In this document: one piece after another, positions 37,146 to 46,700 of the stretch
How positions within the stretch are numbered: position 1 is the first letter of the stretch
Layout: each line of letters opens with the position of its first letter
From: Rhizobium sp. P38BS-XIX
GTDB lineage: Bacteria > Pseudomonadota > Alphaproteobacteria > Rhizobiales > Rhizobiaceae
Assembly: GCF_012641435.1 (NCBI RefSeq)
Contig: NZ_JABAIJ010000004.1
Location: forward strand, 464,439 to 528,438
Reading direction: 5' to 3'
Length of the DNA stretch: 64,000 nucleotides
Position numbers and translations under genes: made by a program
The notes under the pieces: generated by a model
Seen by the model: only the letters and a program-made list of their open reading frames with translations
Told to the model about the DNA's origin: nothing
Database searches by the model: none

Positions 37146-38084
37146 ATGGCGGGCGCTGAAGACAGAAAGATCGTCCTGATCGTGCGCGACACACGCCTCG
37201 ATGAGCTGATCGCCCGGTTCAACACGGTTCAGCAGGCGCAGTTCTATGTCGAGCATCTTGGCGCGGATTTCGGCGATTATCTGGAAGAGCAACAGCATTA
37301 CCGCGCGGCGGTGCAGGAGGTGGAGGCCAGCCTGCGCGCCGTCGCCCGGGTCCAAACCCTCAATCGGCGCTATCTCGGCAATTTCATCTTTGCCGCCGAT
37401 GACATTGTTGTCGTCCTCGGTCAGGACGGCCTCGTCGCCAATACCCTGAAGTATCTGGATGGCCAGCATTTGCTCGGCGTCAATCCCGATCCAAAGCGCT
37501 GGGACGGCGTCCTTCTGCCATTTCAAGTGAGGGATGTGCGCAAGATCATACCGGAGGCGATGACACAGCGCAGGTCCCTGAAGCGGGTCAGCATGGCAAA
37601 GGCATCGCTGAATACCGGCGAGGTTCTCTATGCGGTCAACGATCTCTTCATCGGCCCCCGCAGTCATGTATCGGCCCGCTACAATCTTACCATCGGCCAA
37701 AGCCACGAAAAACAATCGTCGAGCGGCATTATCGTTTCCACGGGAATGGGGTCCACCGGTTGGCTGAAAAGCCTTTATGCGGGTTGGGCAGGGGCGGCGG
37801 CGAGTTTTGGCGTCGACGTGCCGGCCGGGATTGCCGACGCGTCTTTTCCCTGGGACGCACAGTCTCTGCATTATTTCGTGCGGGAACCGTTTCCCAGCCA
37901 TACGACAGGCGTCTCGCTGGTTTCGGGGCAGATCGACGCGGAGACGCCGATGATCGTAATGTCGGAAATGGCCGAGCACGGTGTCATTTTCAGCGATGGG
38001 ATAGAAATTGATTTTCTGCCGTTCAATGCCGGCACGCTGGCAACCATCGGGCTTGCTGATCGCCAGGGGCTGCTGGTGACCTGA
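37146..38084 (+). CDS. Divergent NAD-kinase-like protein
   Basis: A 312-residue protein with the motif order of ATP-NAD kinases in altered form. The usual GGDGT reads GQDGL (residues 92-96, aspartate kept). The GVNxGxLGFL segment reads GVNPDPKRWDGVLLPF. The N-E pair is N165-D166 (VNDLFIG), and the last motif is STGMGSTGW (198-206) where NAD kinase has STPTGSTAY. It may phosphorylate a nucleotide or lipid-like substrate, or only bind NAD(H). It follows the SPFH gene after 3 bp. Regulation by an NrtR-type protein, which senses NAD metabolites in known cases, supports a role in NAD(P) metabolism. Confidence 0.8.
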   Translation: MAGAEDRKIVLIVRDTRLDELIARFNTVQQAQFYVEHLGADFGDYLEEQQHYRAAVQEVEASLRAVARVQTLNRRYLGNFIFAADDIVVVLGQDGLVANTLKYLDGQHLLGVNPDPKRWDGVLLPFQVRDVRKIIPEAMTQRRSLKRVSMAKASLNTGEVLYAVNDLFIGPRSHVSARYNLTIGQSHEKQSSSGIIVSTGMGSTGWLKSLYAGWAGAAASFGVDVPAGIADASFPWDAQSLHYFVREPFPSHTTGVSLVSGQIDAETPMIVMSEMAEHGVIFSDGIEIDFLPFNAGTLATIGLADRQGLLVT

Positions 38085-38091
38085 AAACAAT

Positions 38092-38122
38092 CGGCCTGCC
38101 TCCAAAACATGGAGACAGGCCG
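38092..38122. terminator. Bidirectional terminator-like hairpin
   Basis: Stem CGGCCTG-c-CTCC / GGAG-a-CAGGCCG with a 7-nt loop between the convergent NAD-kinase-like and degP genes. On the minus strand it is followed by ATTGTTTTC, giving a better U-tract for degP. Confidence 0.75.
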
Positions 38123-38145
38123 GCTCTTCAGCGATCGCTCAGGTT

Positions 38146-39645
38146 TCAGGCGGCCGAGAACGGCACGGCCACGAAGGTCTTGTCGCCATCGCGCTGGATC
38201 AGCAGCAAGACGGACTTGCGTCCATCCTTGCCGGCCTGGGCGACGTCCGCCTGGACGTCATGAGCATTTTTTACCGGCTGATCGTTGACGGAGACGATAA
38301 TGTCGCCCGTCTGAATGCCAGCAGCCGCTGCCGGTTTGTCCGGATTGACACTGGCAACGACGGCGCCCTGCAGAGTGTGCGGCAGGTTCAGCTGTTCGCG
38401 AACATCCGGCGTCAGGTTGGCAAGGCCTACCCCGATGCTTGGCTGGTTGGACGGCTGTACCTTGCCGTCGCCATCGTCGTTGGCGGCCTGCTTGCTGTCG
38501 TCATTGCCGCCGATGGTGACATTGACATCCATGCTCTTGCCGTCGCGCCACACGGTGAGCGAACGGTGATCGCCGGGCGAAAGATCGGCCACGAGCCGCG
38601 ACAGATCCTTCGGCGTCTTGACGGTTTCGTTGCCGACTGCGGTCACGATATCGCCGCTCTTGATGCCGGCGCGCGCGGCTGGGGTATCATTGTTGACGCT
38701 TGCGACCAGCGCACCCTGGGTCTGCGAAAGGCCCATGGCGTTGGCGATGTCTGGTGTCACCGGCTGGATGGCGACACCGAGATAGCCATGGTCGATCGAG
38801 CCGTTCTTTTCGAGCTTGGCGACGATGGACTTGGCTTCGTCGGATGGGATGGCAAAGCCGACGCCGACGCTGCCGCCGTTCGGAGAGTAGATGGCGGTGT
38901 TGATACCGACGACATTACCCTCTCGGTCGACAAGCGGGCCGCCGGAGTTGCCGTGATTGATCGGGGCATCGATCTGGATGAAGTCGTCATACGGGCCGCT
39001 GTGCAGATCACGGCCACGGGCCGAAACGATGCCGGCGGTGACAGTCGTGCCGATGCCGAAGGGGTTGCCGATCGCGAGGATCTGGTCGCCGAGCTTCAGC
39101 TTGTCGGAATCACCCCAGGCAATGGTGGCGAGCGGCTTCGGCGCCTTGATCTTCAGAACGGCGAGATCGGACTTCGCATCGGCACCCAAGAGCTTGGCGG
39201 GAACTTCCGTCCCGTCGTCCAGCGTCACCTTGATGTCGATGGCATTCTGGATGACGTGGTTGTTGGTAACGATGATGCCGTCAGGGCTGATGACGAAACC
39301 GGAGCCCAGTGCCATGGCGCGCTGGCTTTGCTGCTGGTGCGGGGCCTGCTTCGGAAATGGGATGCCCTGGTTTTCGAAGAACTGACGGAACTGTTCGTCC
39401 ATCGGAGAGTTGCTGTCGGCGCTTGCATCGGTCGCCTTCATCGTCGTCGTGACGGTAACGACGGCGGGTTTGTCTGCGTCGACGATCGGAGCGAAGGAGC
39501 CGCCGGGTGCCACGATGCCTGCAGGTTCGGCGGCTGCGGCAACGGTTGCGGATGTGCTGAAGGCAAAGGGCAATGCGCCGGCACCAACGATGATGGCTGC
39601 GCCCACGATGGCGGCGGTGCGGTGCTTGCGAAGAAGAGATGACAT
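38146..39645 (-). CDS. degP: Do/DegP-family periplasmic serine endoprotease
   Basis: A 499-residue exported protease-chaperone. A signal-anchor or signal peptide spans about residues 10-40. The trypsin-like domain has a complete triad: H130 in TNNHVI, D160 in KSDLAV and S234 in HGNSGGPL. Two PDZ domains follow (about 290-375 and 400-490: GYLGVAIQPVTPDIA and SIGVGLANLTPDVREQL). DegP-type proteins degrade or refold damaged envelope proteins, and the Gln/His-rich loop before the protease (about 95-108) resembles the LA loop. It is monocistronic. A 16-bp inverted repeat lies 126 bp upstream. Confidence 0.95.
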   Translation of the reverse strand: MSSLLRKHRTAAIVGAAIIVGAGALPFAFSTSATVAAAAEPAGIVAPGGSFAPIVDADKPAVVTVTTTMKATDASADSNSPMDEQFRQFFENQGIPFPKQAPHQQQSQRAMALGSGFVISPDGIIVTNNHVIQNAIDIKVTLDDGTEVPAKLLGADAKSDLAVLKIKAPKPLATIAWGDSDKLKLGDQILAIGNPFGIGTTVTAGIVSARGRDLHSGPYDDFIQIDAPINHGNSGGPLVDREGNVVGINTAIYSPNGGSVGVGFAIPSDEAKSIVAKLEKNGSIDHGYLGVAIQPVTPDIANAMGLSQTQGALVASVNNDTPAARAGIKSGDIVTAVGNETVKTPKDLSRLVADLSPGDHRSLTVWRDGKSMDVNVTIGGNDDSKQAANDDGDGKVQPSNQPSIGVGLANLTPDVREQLNLPHTLQGAVVASVNPDKPAAAAGIQTGDIIVSVNDQPVKNAHDVQADVAQAGKDGRKSVLLLIQRDGDKTFVAVPFSAA

Positions 39646-39770
39646 GGCAAAAGTCCCTTACGAGATTGTTGGCGATATGGCGTCTTGTCCATGTCGGGAC
39701 AGGCGTCGAATGGATTCGCGTCAATTCGTTCCGGAAGCCTCTGTTCCTCGTTACTCGGAGAACCAAAGTA

Positions 39771-39820
39771 TAAAACTGAATTGGCGCTGATGAGTAATAT
39801 GATCCGCCAATTCAGTTTTA
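39771..39820. repeat. Perfect 16-bp inverted repeat upstream of degP
   Basis: Arms TAAAACTGAATTGGCG (39771-39786) and its exact complement (39805-39820) are separated by 18 bp. It lies in the 260-bp gap between the DUF2161 gene and degP, both minus strand. It may be a terminator for the DUF2161 transcript (the arm ends in a T-run on the minus strand), a degP operator, or a small element with terminal repeats. Confidence 0.65.
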
Positions 39821-39905
39821 CAAATTAAATATCGATCATGTTTATATTGCAAAAAATTTAGATATTACATGAATTTAATGTCGGTTGGCCGAAATTTTTC
39901 CATAT

Positions 39906-40562
39906 TTAGATTTGCTGTGCCGGCCACCTCTTGAGAGCCTCCGTTCCAAGCTCCGTCAGCGCATAGATCCCGCGGTCGATGCGCTCGAACCAGCCGTAGA
40001 CGTTATCGCGTAGAATTTGCGGGGCTTTCGGCGCTGCTTCGCGCATATCCTTGGGGCGTTGGGCGCCGTTCTCTATGGCCGCCGCGCAAACGAGGGCCTG
40101 CTGTCTATAGGCGGTCATGATCGGCTTTCGGGTGCTGCCGCCAAGTGCCGGATCGCCCTTGCGTCGACGATGTTCTTCGACGAGGCGCGATCTGCGTCGC
40201 GCATTCTTGCGTGGCATCGGCGCCACCGGGCTCACAACGATATCGACATTGCCGCTATCGGACACCGAAAGCATGCCGAAGCCAAGCCGGCGGCACAGGT
40301 CGCGGAAGCGTCGGTCACTTTCTCGTCCTTTGCCTTTTGCCGAGACGCGGGCGGCGATCCAGACCTCGTCGCTTGCCGCGGCGCGATCGACGGCCTGCAG
40401 GATCAGCTCGAGATTGAACGTCATCTTGAGCTCACAGATGACCACAAGAGGCGGCTCACCATCATTTAGCCCAACCAGGTCGCAGCCACCGATCTCACCC
40501 TTGACGAGATAGCCCGCTGTCTCAAGAAATGACTTGATCGGTAGATAGAGGTCGGTTTCCAA
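39906..40562 (-). CDS. DUF2161 family protein, putative PD-(D/E)xK phosphodiesterase
   Basis: A 218-residue protein of the DUF2161 family. The nuclease-fold core is visible: D28 in GGCDLVGL, then E44-x-K46 in VVICELKM, matching the D...ExK pattern, followed by FNLELILQAVDRA. A basic middle part (PRKNARRRSRLVEEH) leads to a C-terminal winged-helix-like region (YGWFERIDRGIYALTELG). The substrate (DNA, RNA or other) is unknown. The start appears to be TTG at 40562, with GGAG upstream. It lies 32 bp downstream of a LysR gene in the same orientation and may be co-transcribed with it. Confidence 0.85.
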   Translation of the reverse strand: METDLYLPIKSFLETAGYLVKGEIGGCDLVGLNDGEPPLVVICELKMTFNLELILQAVDRAAASDEVWIAARVSAKGKGRESDRRFRDLCRRLGFGMLSVSDSGNVDIVVSPVAPMPRKNARRRSRLVEEHRRRKGDPALGGSTRKPIMTAYRQQALVCAAAIENGAQRPKDMREAAPKAPQILRDNVYGWFERIDRGIYALTELGTEALKRWPAQQI

Positions 40563-40594
40563 ATCCAGCTCCGCTTAGAATATCGCGGTGGAGT

Positions 40595-41491
40595 TTATCC
40601 GATTCGGTTAACCAGGAAGTCGATAAAGGCCCGGATGCGTGCGGCCAGATGTTCGTGACCGGCATAAACGGCATGGACATGCTCGATATCTTCCGGATTG
40701 AAGTCTTCGAGAACCGTGACGAGCCTGCCGGCATCAATGTCTGGCTGGACGTGAAATTGCCCGATGCGGGCGAGCCCCATACCTGCAATGCATAGGCTGC
40801 GAACGGTCGGCCCGTTATTGGCCTGAAGGTTGCCTTGCACCGTTTTCACGAAATGGGTGCCGCTCTGCGGGTCGCGAAACGGCCAGCCTTCGGCCGTCGG
40901 TCGAAAATTGAAGGTCAGGCAATTGTGATCATCCAGGGCGTCCGGCGTTGCCGGCAGGCCATGTTGACTGAGGTAAGATGGCGAAGCGACGATGACTCGT
41001 CGGCTGTCCATAAGCTTTCGCGCCTTCAGCGAGCTGTCGCGCAAAGCACCCGCGCGGATCGCGACATCTGCGCGCTCGCCGACGATATCGATCACGCTGT
41101 CGGTGAGCGAAATGTCCAGCTCGATCTCGGGGTACCGCTTCAGAAAATCAGGAATGATGGGCACCAGGCAACGGACGCCGAATGCGACCGATGCGCTGAC
41201 GCGCAAGAGACCACGCGGGATCGTGGCGCCACCGGATGCGACGATACGCTCCGCCTCCTGGATATCGGCGAGGATCGTCCGGGCCTTGTCCAGATAGATT
41301 TCGCCCTCCGGCGTCAATTGCAGGGAGCGGGTCGTCCGCACCAGAAGACGTGTGCTCAGCCGCTCCTCCAGTCGGGTGATGAGCTTGCTGACGGCGGAGG
41401 GGGAAAGGCGCAGCTTCCTGCCGGCAGCAGAAAAGCTCTTGAGCGTCGCCACCTGCACGAAAACATCCATCTCGCCTGCGCGATTGTCCAT
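40595..41491 (-). CDS. LysR family transcriptional regulator
   Basis: A 298-residue LysR regulator: winged helix at about residues 6-65 (FVQVATLKSFSAAGRKLRLS in part, then TRLEERLSTRLLVRTTRSLQLT) and effector domain from about 90. It belongs to the large CrgA/DmlR-like subgroup. It is divergent from an MFS exporter gene 141 bp away. The shared space contains TTGAATTCAA at 41504-41513, a short palindrome 13 bp before its own ATG that may be part of the operator. The likely targets are the MFS gene and the following aldo/keto reductase. Confidence 0.93.
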   Translation of the reverse strand: MDNRAGEMDVFVQVATLKSFSAAGRKLRLSPSAVSKLITRLEERLSTRLLVRTTRSLQLTPEGEIYLDKARTILADIQEAERIVASGGATIPRGLLRVSASVAFGVRCLVPIIPDFLKRYPEIELDISLTDSVIDIVGERADVAIRAGALRDSSLKARKLMDSRRVIVASPSYLSQHGLPATPDALDDHNCLTFNFRPTAEGWPFRDPQSGTHFVKTVQGNLQANNGPTVRSLCIAGMGLARIGQFHVQPDIDAGRLVTVLEDFNPEDIEHVHAVYAGHEHLAARIRAFIDFLVNRIG

Positions 41492-41632
41492 TGTCAGCCT
41501 ATTTTGAATTCAATTCACAAGTGTTGCGTTTATATAGCCGATTATCGATTGAATGTCTTGGTCCCATATTCCCACCCGAACAAGAACTGATGCAGCCGGC
41601 GCGGGCCGGATGCGATTTGATCGGGTGATCTC

Positions 41633-42823
41633 ATGCCTCTCGCTCTCTTTGCGTTGACGATTGCTGCTTATGCGATCGGAACAACCGAATTCGTCATTGT
41701 CGGCCTTCTGCCGACGGTCGCAAACGACCTTCACATCAATCTTCCGCTCGCCGGTCTCATTGTCAGCGTCTATGCGCTCGGTGTTACCTTTGGTGCGCCG
41801 ATCCTGACGGCATTGACTGGCCGCATCGAGCGCAAGCCGCTGCTCCTCGGTCTCATGGCGCTGTTTGTCGTCGGCAACGGCATGGCCGCCTTGAGCCCAG
41901 ACTATACGCCGCTGCTGGTTGCTCGCGTGCTTTCCGCCTTTGCCCACGGTGTATTCTTTTCCGTCGGTTCGACCATCGCTGCCGATCTCGTGCCGGAAAA
42001 CCGCCGCGCCTCGGCCATCGCCATGATGTTCATGGGCCTGACAGTTGCCATCGTGACCGGCGTTCCGCTCGGCACCTTCATCGGCCAGACTTTCGGTTGG
42101 CGCGCCACCTTTGCCGCTGTCGCCGCTCTCGGGATCGTAGCTCTTGCCGCTATTGCGTTGCTGCTGCCGTCAAATCTTCAGAAGGCGCCGCCGGCAGGTA
42201 TCGGTGACCAGGTCCGCGTGTTGGCAAGCGGCCGGCTGTTGATCGTCTTTGCCATGACGGCGCTTGGCTATGGCGGCACCTTCGTCGCCTTCACCTTCCT
42301 TGCCTCGATCCTGCAAGAGATAACCGGCTTTGCGGCTTCTGCGGTCAGCCTCATCCTCGTGCTGTATGGCATTGCCATTGCTATCGGCAATGTCATCGGC
42401 GGCCGCCTCGCCAACGGCAATCCCGTGCGTGCGTTGACATGGCTCTTTATCGCCCAGGCGCTAGTGCTCGTCCTGTTCAGCTTTACCGCCGTCTCGCCGT
42501 GGCTTGCTATCCCTACACTTGCGGCACTCGGGTTCCTGTCCTTCGCCAACGTGCCCGGCCTGCAGCTTTATGTCGTTCAGCTTGCCCGGCAGGTGCGGCC
42601 CGCTGCCGTCGATGTTGCCTCGGCGCTCAACATTGCCGCTTTCAATCTCGGTATTGCCGCCGGCGCCTGGATTGGCGGGCTGGTGGTCGAATCCTCGCTT
42701 GGCCTGGGTGCCACGCCTTGGGTCGGCGCGATCCTCGTCGTTGCGGCCCTTGTTCTCACACTCTGGAGCGGTGCGCTCGATCGCCGCTCTTCTTCGGCAA
42801 CGCAGCTCGTCTGCGCTGTCTGA
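41633..42823 (+). CDS. MFS transporter, DHA1 family (AraJ/YdhP-like exporter)
   Basis: A 396-residue membrane protein with 12 evident membrane segments. Early motifs ALFALTIAAYAIGTTEFVIVG and IGRxE-type loop TALTGRIERKPLLLG match the AraJ/YdhP/SotB group of the drug:H+ antiporter 1 family, which exports sugars, purine ribonucleosides or drugs. The substrate is unknown. The ribosome binding site is weak. An aldo/keto reductase gene starts 29 bp after it and is probably co-transcribed. A divergent LysR gene likely regulates both. Confidence 0.92.
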   Translation: MPLALFALTIAAYAIGTTEFVIVGLLPTVANDLHINLPLAGLIVSVYALGVTFGAPILTALTGRIERKPLLLGLMALFVVGNGMAALSPDYTPLLVARVLSAFAHGVFFSVGSTIAADLVPENRRASAIAMMFMGLTVAIVTGVPLGTFIGQTFGWRATFAAVAALGIVALAAIALLLPSNLQKAPPAGIGDQVRVLASGRLLIVFAMTALGYGGTFVAFTFLASILQEITGFAASAVSLILVLYGIAIAIGNVIGGRLANGNPVRALTWLFIAQALVLVLFSFTAVSPWLAIPTLAALGFLSFANVPGLQLYVVQLARQVRPAAVDVASALNIAAFNLGIAAGAWIGGLVVESSLGLGATPWVGAILVVAALVLTLWSGALDRRSSSATQLVCAV

Positions 42824-42852
42824 TTTCATTTTGCAAACGAAAGGATAATCCC

Positions 42853-43683
42853 ATGCAATTCGTCAATGCCAACGGCGCATCCATTCCCGCACTCGGTTTC
42901 GGCACTTTCCGTGTGCCGGGTCCCGATAGCAAGCGGATGGTGGCGCATGTGCTCCGCAATGGCTATCGCCATATCGATACCGCCCAGATTTACGGCAATG
43001 AAGCCGATGTCGGCGATGGCATCCAGCAGGCCGGCATAGCTCGTGGCGATCTGTTCCTGACAACGAAGGTTTGGGTCGAAAACTATCGCCGCGATGCCTT
43101 TATTGCCTCCGTGGATGAAAGCCTGAAAAAGCTGAAAACCGATTATGTCGACCTCCTGCTGCTGCATTGGCCAAACGATGCCGTGCCGCTGGCAGAGCAG
43201 ATCGGCGCGCTCAATGAGGTTGCCAAGGCGGGTAAGGTGCGCCACATCGGCGTCTCCAACTTCAACCGGATGTTGATGCGCGAGGCTGTCGCCTTGAGCG
43301 ACCTGCCGCTGGTCACCAATCAGGTCGAGTATCACCCATATCTGGACCAGTCCGCCGTGATCGAGACGGCAAATTCTCTCGGCATGTCGGTGACGGCCTA
43401 TTACGCCATGGCCGACGGCAAGGTTCTCTCCGATGCGGTGTTGAAGGACATTGCCGGTCGGCATGGAAAGTCGGTCGCGCAGATCGTCCTGCGATGGATT
43501 GTGCAGCAGGGTCTGATCGTTCTTTCCAAGACCGTGTCGGAAGTCCGTGCCGCGGAAAATGCTGCCATATTCGACTTTGCGCTTTCGCCGGACGAAATGG
43601 CTGCCATCCATGCACTCGCGGTGTCGGCCGGCCGTATCGTCAGCCCTGATGGTCTGGCGCCGGCCTGGGACGACGCGGCCTGA
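42853..43683 (+). CDS. Aldo/keto reductase (2,5-diketo-D-gluconate reductase type)
   Basis: A 276-residue AKR with an intact tetrad: D42 and Y47 in HIDTAQIYG, Lys in LTTKVW, and His in LLLLHWPN. The layout ALGFGTFRVPG, then GKVRHIGVSNFN, then VEYHPYLDQ is that of the AKR5/DkgA-DkgB group, which reduces 2,5-diketo-D-gluconate, methylglyoxal and other aldehydes. The frame is open far upstream through the MFS gene, but the ATG at 42853, with AAAGGA before it, is the natural start. It is probably an operon partner of the exporter and ends at a strong bidirectional terminator. Confidence 0.93.
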   Translation: MQFVNANGASIPALGFGTFRVPGPDSKRMVAHVLRNGYRHIDTAQIYGNEADVGDGIQQAGIARGDLFLTTKVWVENYRRDAFIASVDESLKKLKTDYVDLLLLHWPNDAVPLAEQIGALNEVAKAGKVRHIGVSNFNRMLMREAVALSDLPLVTNQVEYHPYLDQSAVIETANSLGMSVTAYYAMADGKVLSDAVLKDIAGRHGKSVAQIVLRWIVQQGLIVLSKTVSEVRAAENAAIFDFALSPDEMAAIHALAVSAGRIVSPDGLAPAWDDAA

Positions 43684-43707
43684 TTCCGTTGTGATTGCCA
43701 AAAATAA

Positions 43708-43734
43708 GGGAGCCGCAATAGCGGCTCCCTTTTT
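43708..43734. terminator. Bidirectional rho-independent terminator
   Basis: A perfect 9-bp stem GGGAGCCGC / GCGGCTCCC with a 4-nt loop, followed by TTTTT on the plus strand and preceded by AAAAATAA, which gives a U-run on the minus strand. It serves the convergent aldo/keto reductase and GH94 genes. Confidence 0.95.
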
Positions 43735-43745
43735 AGTTCGGCAGC

Positions 43746-46700
43746 TCAGGCCTTGAAGTCCAGCTTAACGTCGCAGGCGCCGATTGAGCTTGGCAGCAGC
43801 GGCTGGCGGATACGCTGGCCAAATTGGCGCTGGAAGCCGAAGACGTTGCCGATCAGGCTCTTGGTATAGAGGCCGGGCCCGCTCGAATACGTGCGCCAGC
43901 CGCCATCGACCGCAATATCGCCGGCCTTCACGCGGCTCCAATCGGATGAGGCGTGGTAGCGATCATCGAAGGCCGCGTCGCTGCTGCTGAAGTAGGTGTT
44001 GCGCTGGCGCAGCGAGGCGTGCTCGACATGACCACTGACGGCGATCGGGTTTGCCAGCGCCAGTGCCTGCCAAACGGCCTCCGCATCATGATCAAGAGCA
44101 AGTGCCTCGCAGTAGCGCAGATGCGCATGCACATACATCAGCCCGATCTCGCGACCGAAGAAGGATGACGACTCAGCGCGACGGAACAGTTTTTCCGGGC
44201 CGCCAGAATAGGTCGCCGGCTTCTCCATCAGTCGAACGCCATCGGGGAAGAGCAGGTTCTCGCGGATGATCTTCATGTGGGCATGACGCTGATCGGGCGT
44301 GAACAATCCGCCGATCATCGGCTGTGTCATCGCGATCAGCGAGTAATGCAATCCGGTGCGCGTGTCCTCGGGATGCAGCAGCAGTTCGACGCCGTCATGG
44401 CTTGGGTCGAAGACGCCATAACCGGCAACGATGCCATCGCGCATCAACAGACGGTTGAAATCGGCGCGCATGGCAACAGCCGTTGCCTGAAGCGACTGCG
44501 CTTCTTCGGTGCGGCTGGCGAGCGTCAGAATATTGGCGTAGCGCACCAGTTGTTCGTAGAGCAGGGACACTGTCCAGCTGCTGACCATCCAGTCGCGCAA
44601 ATGCGGATCGGCCGGTTGCAGGCTGTCGTTCCAGTCGCCCTCACCATAGCGGATCAGACTTGTGCCCGGTACGAACCGGCTGCGTACGGTCGCCAGCAGC
44701 TTCTCGACGTGGTCTGAGATCGTCGCCTGTTCCGACGTCAGCTGCATCGTGTCGTCGGCGCGCCAAGGCACCGTTTCGGCAAGGAAAGTAATGTCTCCCG
44801 TCGCCTCGATATAATCGCAAAGCGCCTTCAGCGGCCAGACGACGATATCGCCGTGTGCCTCGCCGGCGCGGATGTTGGCATAGGGCTCCAGCATGAACCA
44901 TTGCGGCCAGTCGCCGCGATCCCGATATTGCTCGGAAAAGAGCGTGCTGAGGATCTGGCGAACTTCGTCGTCATGCTCATAGGCCAGCAGAAATTCGATC
45001 GGTCCCTGGCAGACGTCACGCGTTCCCCAGGCTGCGCCCGTATATTGCTCCAGCCCATGCGGCACGCTCAAATGAACGATTGCGTCATGTGCGATCCACG
45101 GAACCATGACGGATTGCGCCAGTACATCACGGCCATCGCCTTCGACCCGTGCGCCGCGCGTCACATGGCTCCAGAAGCTGCGCGCGGGCGCCAGCATTTC
45201 CCCGCTTTCCACGCCGGCCGCATAGCGCATCGCGAAGGCCTCGCCGGCACCGGTGTCCGCCATCGACCCGGTGACGGCGAAGCGCAATTCCTGCGTGGCG
45301 TGAGATTTCAGCGCGATGAACGGGCCGTTTCGCGAATTGCCGTCTTCATACAGCAGCTCGTCGCCGCCGACGGCCTCAAATGCATCCGGCGTCGAAGTGA
45401 CGAGATGGTAGGCCGCATTCGGATAGCGGTCCCAAAGCCAGGACGGTTGCGGGCGGAAAGAGATGCGCTTGGCAGCCTGATCGATCGAAATGTTGGCGAC
45501 GGCTTCATAGTCGCGCTCACCGAGCACGATATGGCCGAATATGAGAAAGCGGCAGGCTTCTCCCTCGACGGAAACCTTCCATTGCATCGCTGGATCCTTG
45601 CCATCCGCGATCGCCGAGACGGTGATGGTCCGGCCGGGCAGGCGGTAGATCCATCTGATATCGCTGAGGCCCATCTCGAAGGCTGCCGGAACGCCAAGCA
45701 GGCACCATCCGTCACCGAGATCGACAAGAATTCGAAGGCCGCTCGACCGCGTCAGATTGTAGGGATCGCGCGAAACGGAGAAAAGCTTGTGAAAGGAGGT
45801 GTTGCCGATCGTGAGTTGGGCCGCGAAGATGCCTTGCATCCAGCACGTGGCGGCGAGCGTCTTGTCGTCGAGCAGCATATTCTGGCCGCTGCGGACAATG
45901 GACCCGTGACGACGCGCGACCACATGTTCCTTCTCGCGAAGTACGATATGCCTGTTGTGCGGCCCATCCGGTACAAAGAAGGAAAGCAGCTTTCCGTCAG
46001 CATGTTCTTCAAGCAGGCGGTTAGGGTAGAGCGCATCGATCGCCGCCTGATCGAGGCCTTCGCTCTCGGCGAGAGGCGCGTTCTGAACATGGCTGCGGAC
46101 CGATTGCGCAGCCGATATAGTGTCCATCGCCAACTCGCCCTGCAGCTTCGGCAGGGCATCGAGGTGAGAAAGATCGGCATCGCTGGAAGCGGTCGGGTGA
46201 TCTGCGATGAACAGTCCGAAGAACGTCGTGGTGCTTGCGTCTCCTGCAGCGAGCGAGAGCGGCTTTGACTGGATCGCCGGGCAGGCGACCTCGTGCTGGC
46301 GGCGGGTGCTTGGCAGATCCTTGCCGAAATCCGGCACCATGATGCCGTCGCCACTTCTAGAGGGTACGACGAGCTGGATGGCATCGGTCGCGTAGGCTGC
46401 GGTTCCCTCAAGGCAACCCTGCGCCACCCAAGGATTGCGCCCGCCGCCCTGCTTAAGATTCTGCCTGTTCAGGACAACCGGACCGAAGGTAGCGTGGTCG
46501 GCAATGTGATGATCGATGTATTGCGACGCATACGCCTCGCTGTTCATCAGGAAGCCGCGATCGCCGAGACCCACATCCTGAAGCAGGACGAGGTCGGCTG
46601 AAACCGTTGAACTGTTGGTGTTTTGCAGCGACACCTGCCAGAACCAAGCCGTTTGGCTCGGATGCAGGCGCAGGCTGACCGTATGCCTTATGCCAGCCGT

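Noticed and set aside
42439..42852. Upstream extension of the third aldo/keto reductase frame through the MFS gene
   Set aside because: It overlaps the membrane transporter in another frame, with low-complexity Arg/Cys-rich translation. The ATG at 42853 matches the family start.
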